A stretch of DNA of 57,737 nt from a bacterium (GTDB taxonomy: Bacteria; Verrucomicrobiota; Verrucomicrobiia; Limisphaerales; UBA11358), in NCBI GenBank assembly GCA_021813325.1, contig JAKALA010000019.1, positions 1 to 57,737 on the forward strand, given 5' to 3'. Under the pieces are notes generated by a model. It saw only the letters and a program-made list of their open reading frames with translations. It ran no database searches and was not told the DNA's origin. The translations under genes and the position numbers were made by a program. Below, one piece after another: positions 1 through 9,139 of this stretch (the stretch's first letter is position 1; every line of letters starts with the position of its first letter).

Positions 1-32
1 CGATCTGGTTTTGGCAAAGTTACCAAAGCCAT

Positions 33-614
33 CTATTTTCCCGGTGGCGAATTTTTCAATTGTTTGCGGAAATGGAAAATCGAGGGCACATCCACTGGCG
101 GTTTTGACGCGAGCAAATGCATCAGGATAATTTCGCCATTGGTGAGCGCGGCGACGACTGCCAGCGTGATCACCGCCCATTGGCCGGCCTCAAATGCCAG
201 CAAGGCGATGAGACAGGCGAGCAGGCACAATCCGTAGGTTTTGGCGAGCCACGAATGCGTGGCGGGATACTTTCCGAATTTGATGACACAAACACCGACG
301 GCGATAGCTTCGGTCCCAAGCACCACGCTCACGGCCCAGAGATTCGCGCTGAGAACGGGATGGCATAACCGCCAAAGTGCTCCGAGAACAAAGAGGTAAT
401 AGACGACATCCGTGATGCTGTCGAACCGCCGCAATGTCTGCGTGGCGACGCCAAACCGGCGAGCCAAAATGCCGTCGAAAATGTCGGAAAGCGTGCCCGT
501 CACCAGCAGCGGGAAAAAAATCCACCGGCTGGCTTGGGCATAAGCCAGCCCCAAAGCCACCGGTCCAAGCAGGAGGCGCAGGATGGTCAGCGCCATCGGG
601 AGGTGCCGTTTCAT
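33..614 (-). CDS. CDP-alcohol phosphatidyltransferase family membrane protein
   Basis: About 193 residues, hydrophobic, with several membrane segments. Near residue 45 it carries the family motif in the form D-I-F-D-G-x2-A-R, followed by R-F-D-S-I-T-D, which supplies the four metal-binding aspartates that join a CDP-linked lipid to an alcohol acceptor. The glycine normally found eight residues after the A-R pair is a leucine here, so this is a divergent subfamily and the acceptor (glycerol phosphate, inositol, serine or other) cannot be named. I chose the ATG at 614 because the protein then begins with a typical short basic stretch and a membrane segment; an upstream start at 665 would add 17 polar residues. 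Family confident, substrate unknown. Confidence 0.8.
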   Translation of the reverse strand: MKRHLPMALTILRLLLGPVALGLAYAQASRWIFFPLLVTGTLSDIFDGILARRFGVATQTLRRFDSITDVVYYLFVLGALWRLCHPVLSANLWAVSVVLGTEAIAVGVCVIKFGKYPATHSWLAKTYGLCLLACLIALLAFEAGQWAVITLAVVAALTNGEIILMHLLASKPPVDVPSIFHFRKQLKNSPPGK

Positions 615-737
615 GTTAATTTCAGGCCGTTGCGTGAAATTACCGCATTCCGTGGCGGCCTCCAAGCGATCAAAACCAGCTTGGGGCGCTAGTTTAATTT
701 TCTTTCACGCAAGACCGGTGTTTGTTACATAAACGCC

Positions 738-1631
738 GTGCGAAAACTCCTTTTCATTTTCAGTTTGTGGCTGGGCATGGCTTTGGCGGCTTCGGCGGCA
801 GAAACGCTGACGCTGACGGATGGCACGACGGTTTCCGGCAACATCATCAAATTTGACGACCGGGGCATTATGCTGCGCGACGCCACGGATGCTTATGTCA
901 ACATTCCCTGGGCGAAATTTTCGCAGGATGCCTTGATGCAATTGGTGGCCAATCCAAAAATCAAGCCATTCGCCGAGGTTTTCATTGAGCCGGACCAATC
1001 GAAGCGCCCTGTCCGGCCCGAAATCAGCGTGAATCCGGTCCAGCGCATGGAACGTCCGGCGCATCTCTCGATTTTCGGCGGCTTGGCGGCCTCAGCGGTC
1101 GGCGGGTTTATCCTTTTGGTGCTTTACCTCGCCAACCTTTACGCGGCGTTCGAGGTTTCGCTGATTCGGGCGCGTCCGATTTTACAGGTGGTCGGCTTGG
1201 CGGCGGTGCTGCCAATCTTGGGTCCCATCATCTTTTTGGCCATGCCGGTTAGAGTGGAGCCAGCGCCCGTCGTCGATGACTTGAACGAGGCCCAGGCTCC
1301 CGCGAAAGTTTTCAAGGCTTCCGAAGACAAGCCGGCCGGAGAAGCGGAAGTTGGCAAACCGGAGAAATCTCTGGATCAAGTTTTTGCGCGCGGCAAATTC
1401 ACGTTTAACAAACGATTCATGGAAACGAAGTTTGCCAACCACCTTGGGGTGCCCAAGGGCGACGCCTTGAATCTCACCATGTCGCTGAAGAGTCCGCAAG
1501 GCCAGTTCACGGTGGAACGCATCGCCCAGGTTGGAGCCTCGGATGTAATGTTTGATACCGTCGAGCGCGGGCAAATCACCGTTGCCCTGGCGGATATTCT
1601 TGAAATCAAACTGACGCCCAAAGCGGCCTAA
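738..1631 (+). CDS. Predicted secreted/membrane protein of unknown function
   Basis: 297 residues from a GTG start. Residues 1-21 look like a signal peptide ending in ASAAE. Residues 22-65 read as a small beta-rich module (T-L-T-D-G-T-T-V-S-G), and a related-looking strand-rich stretch recurs near the C terminus (about 220-295). Two strongly hydrophobic helices lie near residues 112-135 and 147-170. The layout suggests a periplasmic sensor-like N-terminus anchored by a helical pair with a cytosolic C-terminal domain. I do not recognise the family. It lies 47 bp upstream of fmt on the same strand, so the two may share a transcript. Confidence 0.6.
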   Translation: MRKLLFIFSLWLGMALAASAAETLTLTDGTTVSGNIIKFDDRGIMLRDATDAYVNIPWAKFSQDALMQLVANPKIKPFAEVFIEPDQSKRPVRPEISVNPVQRMERPAHLSIFGGLAASAVGGFILLVLYLANLYAAFEVSLIRARPILQVVGLAAVLPILGPIIFLAMPVRVEPAPVVDDLNEAQAPAKVFKASEDKPAGEAEVGKPEKSLDQVFARGKFTFNKRFMETKFANHLGVPKGDALNLTMSLKSPQGQFTVERIAQVGASDVMFDTVERGQITVALADILEIKLTPKAA

Positions 1632-1643
1632 GCGCCGCCGAAT

Positions 1644-1656
1644 GGGGCTTTGCCCC
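1644..1656 (+). terminator. Short GC hairpin between the membrane-protein gene and fmt
   Basis: A perfect GGGGC-TTT-GCCCC hairpin sits 12 bp after the upstream stop codon, with a short T-run about 12 bp further on. It is too short to call a firm terminator; it could be an attenuator. Confidence 0.25.
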
Positions 1657-1678
1657 GCACCGAAGTTTTCTCAATCTC

Positions 1679-2626
1679 ATGGCGGCGCTCAAACTAGTCT
1701 TCATGGGCACGGCGGATTTATCGTGCGCCAGTTTGCAAAAACTGGCCGGGAACCCGGACTTTCAAGTGCTCGCTGTTGTCACCCAACCGGACAAGCCGAA
1801 GGGACGTGAACTCAAACTGACGGCTTCGCCGGTCAAAGTTCTGGCCGAAAAATTGCGCCTGACAGTCCTGCAACCACTCAAGGCGAGGGACGATCAATTC
1901 ATTGGCCAGTTGCGCGCGCTTAAACCTGACTTGCTGGTGGTCGTGGCTTACGGACAGATTTTGCCGCAGGCTCTTTTGGATGCGCCGCCGCATGGCTGCC
2001 TGAATGTGCATACTTCGCTGTTGCCCAAATATCGCGGCGCGGCCCCCATTCAGCGGGCGATTGCCGACGGCAACCCCGAAACGGGCGTGACCATCATGAA
2101 GATGGACGCGGGTTTGGACACCGGGCCAATCCTCTCCCTGCGCCGCACCCCGATTTTGCCGACAGACGATTCGCAAATTCTGCATGATCGCCTGGCGCAA
2201 CTCGGGGCTGATTTGCTGGTTGAAACGATTCCGGGTTATGTCTCGGGAATGATCCAGCCTCAGCCGCAACCGACTGAGGGTTCAACCTACGCCGCAAAAA
2301 TCCGGAAGGAAGACGGGAAAATTGACTGGAATCAACCGGCCGGGAAAATCTGGAATCGACTGCGAGCTTTTACCCCTTGGCCGGGCGGCTTTACGTTTCT
2401 TCAAGTCGAACCGAAGCCACAACTGCTGAAAATCTGGAAGGCCGAGCCAGTGGATAAAAATGGTCGCTCGGGAGACGTTTTAGCTGCTGACAAGACCGGG
2501 ATCATTGTCGGCTGTGGCCAAGGTTCTTTGCGGATAACGGAACTTCAACGGGAAGGCGGCAAGCGGCTGACGGCAGAGCAATTCCTCGCCGGTTTCCCCT
2601 TGAAATCCGGCGCACGGCTGGGCTAA
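1679..2626 (+). CDS. fmt: Methionyl-tRNA formyltransferase
   Basis: 315 residues, the usual length. It formylates Met-tRNAfMet with 10-formyltetrahydrofolate to make initiator tRNA. The N-terminal Rossmann domain starts L-V-F-M-G-T-A, and the catalytic segment reads H-T-S-L-L-P-K-Y-R-G-A-A-P-I followed by G-V-T-I-M-K-M-D-A-G-L-D-T-G, matching the signature around the conserved Asn/His/Asp active site. The C-terminal OB-like domain begins near residue 205 (K-I-R-K-E-D-G-K-I-D-W). The ATG at 1679 gives the canonical N-terminus. The usual partner def (peptide deformylase) is not beside it. Confidence 0.95.
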   Translation: MAALKLVFMGTADLSCASLQKLAGNPDFQVLAVVTQPDKPKGRELKLTASPVKVLAEKLRLTVLQPLKARDDQFIGQLRALKPDLLVVVAYGQILPQALLDAPPHGCLNVHTSLLPKYRGAAPIQRAIADGNPETGVTIMKMDAGLDTGPILSLRRTPILPTDDSQILHDRLAQLGADLLVETIPGYVSGMIQPQPQPTEGSTYAAKIRKEDGKIDWNQPAGKIWNRLRAFTPWPGGFTFLQVEPKPQLLKIWKAEPVDKNGRSGDVLAADKTGIIVGCGQGSLRITELQREGGKRLTAEQFLAGFPLKSGARLG

Positions 2627-2697
2627 ACCCGAAGCCCAAGGCAGCGGGGCCAAGGTGGCCGCGAAGCCCGCGACGCCGCGTCCCCGGTTTTCGGGTT
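2626..2697 (+). repeat. Long-loop inverted repeat after fmt
   Basis: AACCCGAA at 2626-2633 is matched by TTCGGGTT at 2690-2697. The loop is GC-rich and long, and a short T-stretch follows at about 2712. It might help end fmt transcription, but the pairing is weak evidence. Confidence 0.25.
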
Positions 2698-2769
2698 AGG
2701 GGTCGGGCGCATTTTTAAATCCGTCATTTGCCTGTAACACCAAAGCAAATTTCTTTAATCTCCAGGTGC

Positions 2770-3522
2770 ATGGCTCCAACCGAAACCAGCGGATCGCAGC
2801 CGCGCAATCCACCCGTCTTCGCCACCACCCGCTGGTCGGTGGTGTTGGCGGCTGGACATGCCGATTCCAGTCAGAGCCGCGACGCGCTGGCGCATTTGTG
2901 CCAGACCTATTGGTATCCGCTTTACGCGTATGCCAGGCGGCGGGGGCATTCGTCCCACGACGCCCAGGATTTGACCCAGGAATTTTTTGCGCGGTTGCTG
3001 GAGGGGAACTGGGTTGCACAGGCCGACCGGCAGCGCGGTCGTTTCCGGTCTTTTCTGCTCACCGCCATGAAGCATTTCATGGTCAACGAATGGCGCAAGG
3101 CCACCACCCAAAAACGCGGCGGACCGCGGCCGGCGGTCTCGCTCGACGATGCTTCCGCCGAGCAACGCTACCAACTTGAGCCGCAGGAGAAATCCACTCC
3201 GGAAAGCCTGTTTGAACGCGGCTGGGCGTTGACTTTGTTGAACGACGTCCTGGCAAAGCTGGAGCACGAGTATGGCCGTGAAGGCAAGCGGGATTGGATG
3301 GAAGCCCTGCGTCCGGCGTTGACCGTCACGCGCGACGGGATCAGATACAGCGACATCGCAGACCGACTCGGCATCACCGAGACCGCCGCCCGCGTGGCGG
3401 TTCACCGGCTGCGCCAGCGCTATCGCCGGCTGATCCGGGCCGAAGTGGCCCACACCGTTGATTCCCCGGACGAGGTGGAGGAAGAGATGCGCCATCTATT
3501 CAAGATTTTGGGCGGGGAATGA
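2770..3522 (+). CDS. ECF-type RNA polymerase sigma factor, partner of the downstream kinase
   Basis: About 250 residues. Region 2 is seen in F-A-T-T-R-W-S-V-V, then Q-T-Y-W-Y-P-L-Y-A-Y-A-R-R and D-A-Q-D-L-T-Q-E-F-F-A-R, the core-binding and -10 recognition segment. Region 4 is the C-terminal helix-turn-helix Y-S-D-I-A-D-R-L-G-I-T-E-T-A-A-R-V-A-V-H-R-L-R. This is the kind of sigma factor common in Planctomycetes and Verrucomicrobia. I prefer the ATG at 2770, which has an AGG purine stretch just upstream; a TTG at 2728 is also open. The kinase gene begins 51 bp after the stop, suggesting a sigma/kinase signalling pair without a classic anti-sigma factor. The regulated genes cannot be read from the sequence. 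Confidence 0.85.
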   Translation: MAPTETSGSQPRNPPVFATTRWSVVLAAGHADSSQSRDALAHLCQTYWYPLYAYARRRGHSSHDAQDLTQEFFARLLEGNWVAQADRQRGRFRSFLLTAMKHFMVNEWRKATTQKRGGPRPAVSLDDASAEQRYQLEPQEKSTPESLFERGWALTLLNDVLAKLEHEYGREGKRDWMEALRPALTVTRDGIRYSDIADRLGITETAARVAVHRLRQRYRRLIRAEVAHTVDSPDEVEEEMRHLFKILGGE

Positions 3523-3573
3523 AAATTTGTCGTAACAACGGCACCGCATTCTTTCAGCAACGGGTAGGAACCA

Positions 3574-6500
3574 ATGAACATGGACACCGAGAAATCCTGC
3601 GCAAGCTGCGGAAAACCGCTGGCCCCCGACGCGCCCCGCGGTTTGTGCCCGGCGTGTTTGATGAAAGCGGCGATGGCGACCGGTTCGGCAGCCGGAGACG
3701 AACCGCAAGGGTTTCACGCCCCGCCCGTGGCCGAGCTGGCCCCGCTGTTCCCGCAACTGGAAATCCTCGAACTCATCGGGCGCGGCGGCATGGGCGCGGT
3801 TTACAAGGCTCGACAAAAGCCGCTGGACCGCGTCGTGGCGCTGAAAATCCTCCCGCCTGGCATTGGCGACGACGCGGCCTTCGCCGAACGATTCACCCGC
3901 GAAGCCAAGGCGCTCGCCAAGTTGAATCATCCCGGCATCGTGACCATCCATGAGTTCGGGCGGGCGGAATTGCCGGTCCGCCAAGACTGCGCAGGCGCGC
4001 CGCCAGCGCCGCTCTACTACTTCCTGATGGAATTTGTGGACGGCGTGAATCTCCGGCAACTGCTGGCGACCAACCGGGTTTCGGTGCGGGAAGCCCTGGC
4101 CATCGTGCCGCAGATTTGCGACGCGCTCCAATTCGCGCACGATGCCGGCATCATTCATCGCGACATCAAGCCGGAGAATATTTTGCTGGATCGCCGCGGC
4201 CGCGTGAAGGTGGCGGATTTTGGGCTGGCGAAGATCGTGGCCAATGATGCCGGGGCGGCGGTGCCGGCCCGCCGCGAAGAAGGGGCGGCGCCGGCGCCCC
4301 GTCCTGCCACGGAACTGACTGACGCCGGCAAAGTCCTGGGCACCCTGCACTACATGTCGCCCGAGCAGCGGAATCACCCCGGAGAGGTGGATCATCGCGC
4401 CGACATCTACGCCTTGGGCGTGGTGTTCTATCAAATGCTCACCGGCGAACTTCCGGGCAAACAGCTCCAGCCGCCCTCCTCAAAAGTCCAGATAGACGTT
4501 CGGCTGGACGAAATTGTGATGCGCGCCCTGGAAAGGAAACCCGAACTCCGCTATCAGCAGGCCAGCGTCCTGAAAACAAAGCTGGAGACCCTTTCCACGG
4601 AAGACGAGCCTGAGCCAGGCGCAGCCCGGAAGACGCCAATGGAACCGCCGGTTGCGCCTTGGTTTATCAGACCGGAGGCCGAGGAGTTTTGGCTGGATCT
4701 TGCGCGTTTATTTACCGGTAAAGGCCTGCTTTTGGCCGTTAGAAAACTGGTGGTTTGGCTGGCCGAACAAGCCCTGCTGCTCTTCGACTTCGCTGCGAAG
4801 CCCGGACGCAACAGCGTCTGGCTGGGTTTGTTGTTATTCTGCGCGAACATAGGGTTTATCGTGAACGGCGCGATTGCCATCATGGCGCTGGTAACGCGGA
4901 TTCTTCAGGGGGCGGCCCATCCTTTTGTCGTGCCGGCGCAGGAACGTCACATGCTCTGGTGGGCGCTTTATTGCGCTCTGGGAAGGCTGGTGGCATTGAA
5001 CTGGGGCGCCAAGGACGCGTCCGGAAACAGGGCCGGCCAGGCCAGCAACGCGCTTTCGGCGCATCGGGTTTGGGGCGTTTTGCGAAAACTGGCCTGGCTG
5101 GCGGTCTTGATGGCCGGCGGCGGGCTGGTTGGCCTGCTATTGGGCAAATTGTTGGTGGCTTACTCGGATGTTGTGTTGAACGCCTACCCAAACCTTGCCC
5201 GACACCTCACCTCCTTCGGCCTCGTCGGTTTGATGCTCATGGGGGCCGTGCTGGCCTGGGCGGCAATCCGGTTTGTCCGCTTTTTTGCCCGCATCCTGCA
5301 TAACGTGAATGAAATCATTTTGAAACGCGCCCAAGCGGAAGGCCAAAGCCGGGCGGACGCCAATGCCGTCAGTCAAGTCACCGGGCAGACGGCTTCTGCG
5401 GGCCAACCGCAGGCATTGCCACCCAGCCCTTGTTACATTTCCTCGCCACGGCATGTGCGCAGCCTGGTCGGCAAATATATTTACATCTACGAGGGCAAGG
5501 GAACGATTCAACTGACTGCCAGCCAGCTCGAATTCGCGGAATCCACCGGCTCCATTCTGCGCATCCCGTGGCGTTCGATTCAAGCTGTGCAGCTCGGCGA
5601 ATACTCCAGAAAAGCGAAGCCGGGCGGGTTGAATTATATCTCAGTCACCTATCAGGAAGCCGGCGTCATCCGGACCCGGTTGTTTACGCCGCATCAGTCC
5701 CCGTTGGCCGTCTGCTGGGACACCAATCAGGTGGTGGCGATTTGGTTCAACGCCATTCAAACGAACCTGAAGAAAGCAGCGGAGGAGAGCATCGTAACGA
5801 AGCCCGAAGCCACCAACGGACGAGCGGACGAGGCTCAAGCCAACAACCCCGCAACGGCGAGCCTCCTCGCCTCGGCACCTGCAAAACCAACGTCAGGTGG
5901 ACGCGAGGCGACCGCCATCGGCTGCGTGGTGCCGATAATGATCGGGCTGGTTTTTATCACTTTGGCAGTGGCAGGATTCTTCTGGTTAAGGAATGCAAAA
6001 GTGGATCCGGCCAGGCCGACATTTCAGTCCCGGCAGCAGCCGGAGCCAGCCGTTCACCAAGCCCTCGCCGGACCTGCCAGTCAAGATCTCACACGGACAA
6101 ATCCCGCTTTTGGCCCGGTGATGGAGCGGGTGGTGGATGATGATGTTTCGGACCGGCTGTCCGGCCTTGATTTGGATTCCGGAAAAATATTCGTATTCCC
6201 GCTCTATCCGGCCCGGGCGACTAATTCAGAAACTTCAAAACACACAACCGGCGAGGAGTTTTTTGCCGCAAACGGGGTGGATGCGATGGGCTTTGGAACT
6301 CCCGGCAGTTCTGCGGCCAGCGGATTGAACTGCATTAACACGACGTTTGCCATGCCGGTTGCAGCCATTGATTGGGACAATGCCAGCGCCGCCACCGTTC
6401 TGGCTCACGCACAGAATCTCCCCTCGGCCGCCCATCCGGTGGTGGACACGCCGGAGTTTAAAAAAATGACCGTCCTGCTGTGGCAAGAGGATGGCGCGCT

Positions 6501-6645
6501 TCCCCAGACCTACATCTTCCGAACTGGCGCTGGCGGCATGGGCATTTTGCAAATCACCGGCTTTACGGAGAATCCACGCGGCGTAAAGCTCCGCTACAAA
6601 CTGGTGCAATCCGGCCCGGCCAAGACCACGGCCGTCCGTGACTAA
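3574..6645 (+). CDS. Membrane Ser/Thr protein kinase with zinc ribbon and GRAM/PH-like domain
   Basis: 1023 residues. A zinc ribbon (C9, C12, C25, C28) opens the protein. The kinase domain covers about 64-340: glycine loop G-R-G-G-M-G-A-V-Y, ATP-binding K91, catalytic H-R-D 195-197, D-F-G 215-217, and an M-S-P-E-Q activation-loop end, so it should be active. An Ala/Arg-rich insert (about 225-248) sits just after D-F-G. Hydrophobic helices lie near 413-440, 458-478, 504-529 and 545-571. Residues ~620-735 resemble a GRAM/PH-like beta barrel (I infer this from strand pattern only). One more helix follows near 790-813, then an extracytoplasmic ~200-residue C-terminal domain I do not recognise. 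It probably signals together with the sigma factor encoded just upstream. Confidence 0.85.
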   Translation: MNMDTEKSCASCGKPLAPDAPRGLCPACLMKAAMATGSAAGDEPQGFHAPPVAELAPLFPQLEILELIGRGGMGAVYKARQKPLDRVVALKILPPGIGDDAAFAERFTREAKALAKLNHPGIVTIHEFGRAELPVRQDCAGAPPAPLYYFLMEFVDGVNLRQLLATNRVSVREALAIVPQICDALQFAHDAGIIHRDIKPENILLDRRGRVKVADFGLAKIVANDAGAAVPARREEGAAPAPRPATELTDAGKVLGTLHYMSPEQRNHPGEVDHRADIYALGVVFYQMLTGELPGKQLQPPSSKVQIDVRLDEIVMRALERKPELRYQQASVLKTKLETLSTEDEPEPGAARKTPMEPPVAPWFIRPEAEEFWLDLARLFTGKGLLLAVRKLVVWLAEQALLLFDFAAKPGRNSVWLGLLLFCANIGFIVNGAIAIMALVTRILQGAAHPFVVPAQERHMLWWALYCALGRLVALNWGAKDASGNRAGQASNALSAHRVWGVLRKLAWLAVLMAGGGLVGLLLGKLLVAYSDVVLNAYPNLARHLTSFGLVGLMLMGAVLAWAAIRFVRFFARILHNVNEIILKRAQAEGQSRADANAVSQVTGQTASAGQPQALPPSPCYISSPRHVRSLVGKYIYIYEGKGTIQLTASQLEFAESTGSILRIPWRSIQAVQLGEYSRKAKPGGLNYISVTYQEAGVIRTRLFTPHQSPLAVCWDTNQVVAIWFNAIQTNLKKAAEESIVTKPEATNGRADEAQANNPATASLLASAPAKPTSGGREATAIGCVVPIMIGLVFITLAVAGFFWLRNAKVDPARPTFQSRQQPEPAVHQALAGPASQDLTRTNPAFGPVMERVVDDDVSDRLSGLDLDSGKIFVFPLYPARATNSETSKHTTGEEFFAANGVDAMGFGTPGSSAASGLNCINTTFAMPVAAIDWDNASAATVLAHAQNLPSAAHPVVDTPEFKKMTVLLWQEDGALPQTYIFRTGAGGMGILQITGFTENPRGVKLRYKLVQSGPAKTTAVRD

Positions 6646-6654
6646 GCCGCCGCG

Positions 6655-6690
6655 CTCAAGCGTCAAACCGCCATTGCGGTCTTGTTTGAG
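6655..6690. terminator. Putative bidirectional hairpin between the kinase gene and arsC
   Basis: ACCGC-CATT-GCGGT forms the inner stem and CTCAA/TTTGAG the outer stem with small internal loops. It lies between two convergent genes, where a shared terminator is expected, but no clear T-run follows on either side. Confidence 0.35.
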
Positions 6691-6774
6691 CCGGCGCCTG
6701 CCCAAATTCATCCCGAGCGCGACACCGCTTTCACGGTCTCACACGATGGCGAGCACACTGTCCGGACAATCAAT

Positions 6775-7317
6775 TCAGCGGGGGGCTTGATCGCATGAAT
6801 CGCCATTGCAGTGAAGTCGTGACGACACCGCCACCTTGCCGGCTGCTTCAGTTTTCGGGTAGATGCCGGCAGCGTTATTGCTTTCCATACGCAGACCGGC
6901 GGCATAAGCATCAAACACCCGGCGCATCTTGTCGCGCACGTTGCGGAAGCATTGCAGGATTTCCTCGTCGCTGCCGGTGGCTTTGGCCGGGTCGAAGAAC
7001 GGCCAGTGGTGACGGCTTAATTGGCCGGGGAAAAGCGGACAAGCCTGGCCGGCATTGTCGCAGACGGTGATGACCGTGGTCACGGGTTGGTTAAGAAATT
7101 CCTTCAAATGCTTGGAGCGCTGGCCGGAAATGTCAATGCCGGCTTCGGCCATGACCTTGATGGCCAGCGGATGAACGTAACCGGACGGATTCGAGCCGGC
7201 GCTTTGCACGTTGGCCAGATCGCCAAGCGCGGCGCGCAAAAAACCTTCGCCCATGTGACTGCGGCAGGAATTGCCGGTGCAGAGAACGAGAATGGTGGGT
7301 TTTGAATTTGTGTTCAT
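6775..7317 (-). CDS. arsC: Arsenate reductase, LMW-phosphatase/thioredoxin type, with extended tail
   Basis: 180 residues from the ATG at 7317. Reduces arsenate to arsenite for export. The P-loop C-T-G-N-S-C-R (C13-R19) and the pair in V-C-D-N-A-G-Q-A-C-P (C86, C93) match the thioredoxin-coupled ArsC family, in which these cysteines relay the disulfide. The family usually ends near residue 140; here about 40 extra residues follow, finishing in H-C-N-G-D-S-C, which adds a C-x4-C pair of unknown role. The gene starts 5 bp after the acr3 stop and is the last gene of the ars operon. The longer open frame (start 7365) overlaps acr3 and is unlikely. Confidence 0.88.
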   Translation of the reverse strand: MNTNSKPTILVLCTGNSCRSHMGEGFLRAALGDLANVQSAGSNPSGYVHPLAIKVMAEAGIDISGQRSKHLKEFLNQPVTTVITVCDNAGQACPLFPGQLSRHHWPFFDPAKATGSDEEILQCFRNVRDKMRRVFDAYAAGLRMESNNAAGIYPKTEAAGKVAVSSRLHCNGDSCDQAPR

Positions 7318-7322
7318 GCGTG

Positions 7323-8417
7323 TCAATTTGTGGCTGGTGTTTCTGAAAATGGGGTTTGATACCATTTGCCTGACGCGTTGCAGATTTTACACACCGATAG
7401 CATCACCGGCACCTCCACCAACACGCCCACCACACACGCCAGCGCCGCGCCGGAACCGGGTCCGAACAACGTGATGGCCACCGCCACCGCCAACTCAAAA
7501 AAGTTGCTTGCACCGATGAGTGCGCCCGGGGCGGCCACGTTCTGGGGCACTTTCAGCCAGCGCATGAGTAAATAGGCCAGGCTGGAATTAAAATATACCT
7601 GAATTATAATCGGCGCCGCCAGCAACAGCACCGCGAACCATTTCGACACCAGGTTTTCGGCTTGAAACGCGAAAATCAGCACCAGCGTCAGCAACAGCGC
7701 GTTGATCATCACCGGATGGAACTTCGGCAGGAACTTCTGCTCGAACCATTCTTTGCCGTGTGATTTCAGCAGCGTCGTCCGGGTGAGCCAGCCCGCCGTG
7801 AGTGGAATCACGATGAAAACCACCACTGAAGTTATCAACACTTTCGGCGGCACGACCACCTGGGCCACGCCGCAGAGAAGCATCACAATCGGCGCGAACG
7901 CCACCAGCATGATGAGGTCGTTCACCGCCACTTGCACCAACGTGTAAACCGGGTCGCCATCCGTAAGATGGCTCCAAACAAAGACCATCGCCGTGCAGGG
8001 CGCTGCCGCCAGAATAATCAGACCGGCGGTATAATTTCTGGCCATCTCGGCATCAATCCAATGTGCGAAGATATGCTGCATGAATACCCACGCCAGCAGC
8101 GCCATGCTAAACGGCTTCACCAGCCAGTTCACAAATAATGTCACCAGCAGTCCCTTGGGCCGCTTGGCAATCCCGCCGATGGCGCTGAAATCCACCTTGA
8201 GCATCATGGGATAAATCATCAACCACAGCAGAATGCCAATCGGCACGTTCACTTGCGAACCCCGCCCGAATTCCAGTCCGCTCAACCTGCGCGTCAGGTC
8301 AGGCAGCAGTTTCCCCAAAGCCACGCCCACCACCAGGCAGACCAGCACCCACACCGTCAGATACCGTTCAAAAAAAGCCAGCTTGCGCTTGACGATTGGC
8401 GTGTCCGATTGGTTCAT
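7323..8417 (-). CDS. acr3: ACR3-type arsenite efflux permease
   Basis: 364 residues with about ten membrane helices. It exports arsenite, using the membrane potential or proton gradient. Recognisable ACR3 blocks are F-E-R-Y-L-T-V-W-V at the N terminus, L-I-L-A-A-A-P-C-T-A-M-V-F-V-W-S (containing the cysteine that is essential in studied ACR3 proteins) and the late A-A-P-G-A-L-I-G-A-S-N-F-F-E-L-A-V-A-V segment. Its ATG overlaps the stop of the upstream ATPase gene by 4 bp, so its translation is probably coupled to the ABC exporter genes. Confidence 0.92.
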   Translation of the reverse strand: MNQSDTPIVKRKLAFFERYLTVWVLVCLVVGVALGKLLPDLTRRLSGLEFGRGSQVNVPIGILLWLMIYPMMLKVDFSAIGGIAKRPKGLLVTLFVNWLVKPFSMALLAWVFMQHIFAHWIDAEMARNYTAGLIILAAAPCTAMVFVWSHLTDGDPVYTLVQVAVNDLIMLVAFAPIVMLLCGVAQVVVPPKVLITSVVVFIVIPLTAGWLTRTTLLKSHGKEWFEQKFLPKFHPVMINALLLTLVLIFAFQAENLVSKWFAVLLLAAPIIIQVYFNSSLAYLLMRWLKVPQNVAAPGALIGASNFFELAVAVAITLFGPGSGAALACVVGVLVEVPVMLSVCKICNASGKWYQTPFSETPATN

Positions 8418-9139
8418 ATTTTTTCAGACCGTTCAGATTCTAACCGGCCATCTTCCATTTGTATTGTCCGGTCAAACACGTCCAGCGCCCGGTGATCGTG
8501 CGTGACGACCAAGACGCCCGCGCCGCGTTCGTGCGCCACCTGGCGAAATAATTCCATTACCTGCCGGCCGCGGTGGCTGTCGAGCGCGGCGGTCGGTTCG
8601 TCAGCGAGAATCAAATTCGGTTCGTTGGCCAGCGCGCGGGCCACGGCCACGCGCTGTTGCTGGCCGCCGGAAAGCGCGGCGGGCAGGTTGCCTGCGCGGT
8701 CGGCCACGCCTAGATAGGCAAGCAATTCCAGCGCGCGGCGGCGCGCGGCGCGTGGCGGCGTGTCATTGATTTCCAGGGCGACTTGGACGTTCTGCGCCGC
8801 GTTGAGGAACGGAATCAAATTTGCTTTCTGAAAGACGAAACCCAGATGTTGTCGCCGGAACGCGGCGAGGTCCGTCAGCGGTTGTGCGCCATCCATCACG
8901 GGGACGCCGCCAATGGTGATATGTCCGACGGTGGGCGGATTGATGAGGCCCACCGCCGTGAGCAGCGTGCTTTTGCCCGCGCCGCTCGGTCCAAGCAGCG
9001 CGACGACTTCGCCGCGCTCGATGCGCAATGAAACATCCCGCATCGCCACCACTTCGGTGTTGCCGCTGCCGTAGATTTTCGTCAGCCCGGTGGCGGCCAC
9101 CGCCGGCGCGTCGCTCGAAAATGTGCGGTCGCCGTTCAT
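8414..9139 (-). CDS. ABC exporter ATP-binding protein (MacB/LolD/DevA type) in the ars operon
   Basis: 241 residues. Walker A G-P-S-G-A-G-K-S, signature L-S-G-G-Q-Q-Q-R, Walker B L-I-L-A-D-E-P-T and the switch histidine in V-T-H-D-H are all intact. The sequence is of the LolD/MacB/DevA class that works with FtsX-type permeases. It overlaps the permease gene upstream and acr3 downstream by 4 bp each. It should power the exporter formed with the two preceding products. The cargo is unknown; the position among arsenic genes suggests an arsenic compound or a conjugate of one. Confidence 0.9.
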   Translation of the reverse strand: MNGDRTFSSDAPAVAATGLTKIYGSGNTEVVAMRDVSLRIERGEVVALLGPSGAGKSTLLTAVGLINPPTVGHITIGGVPVMDGAQPLTDLAAFRRQHLGFVFQKANLIPFLNAAQNVQVALEINDTPPRAARRRALELLAYLGVADRAGNLPAALSGGQQQRVAVARALANEPNLILADEPTAALDSHRGRQVMELFRQVAHERGAGVLVVTHDHRALDVFDRTIQMEDGRLESERSEKI

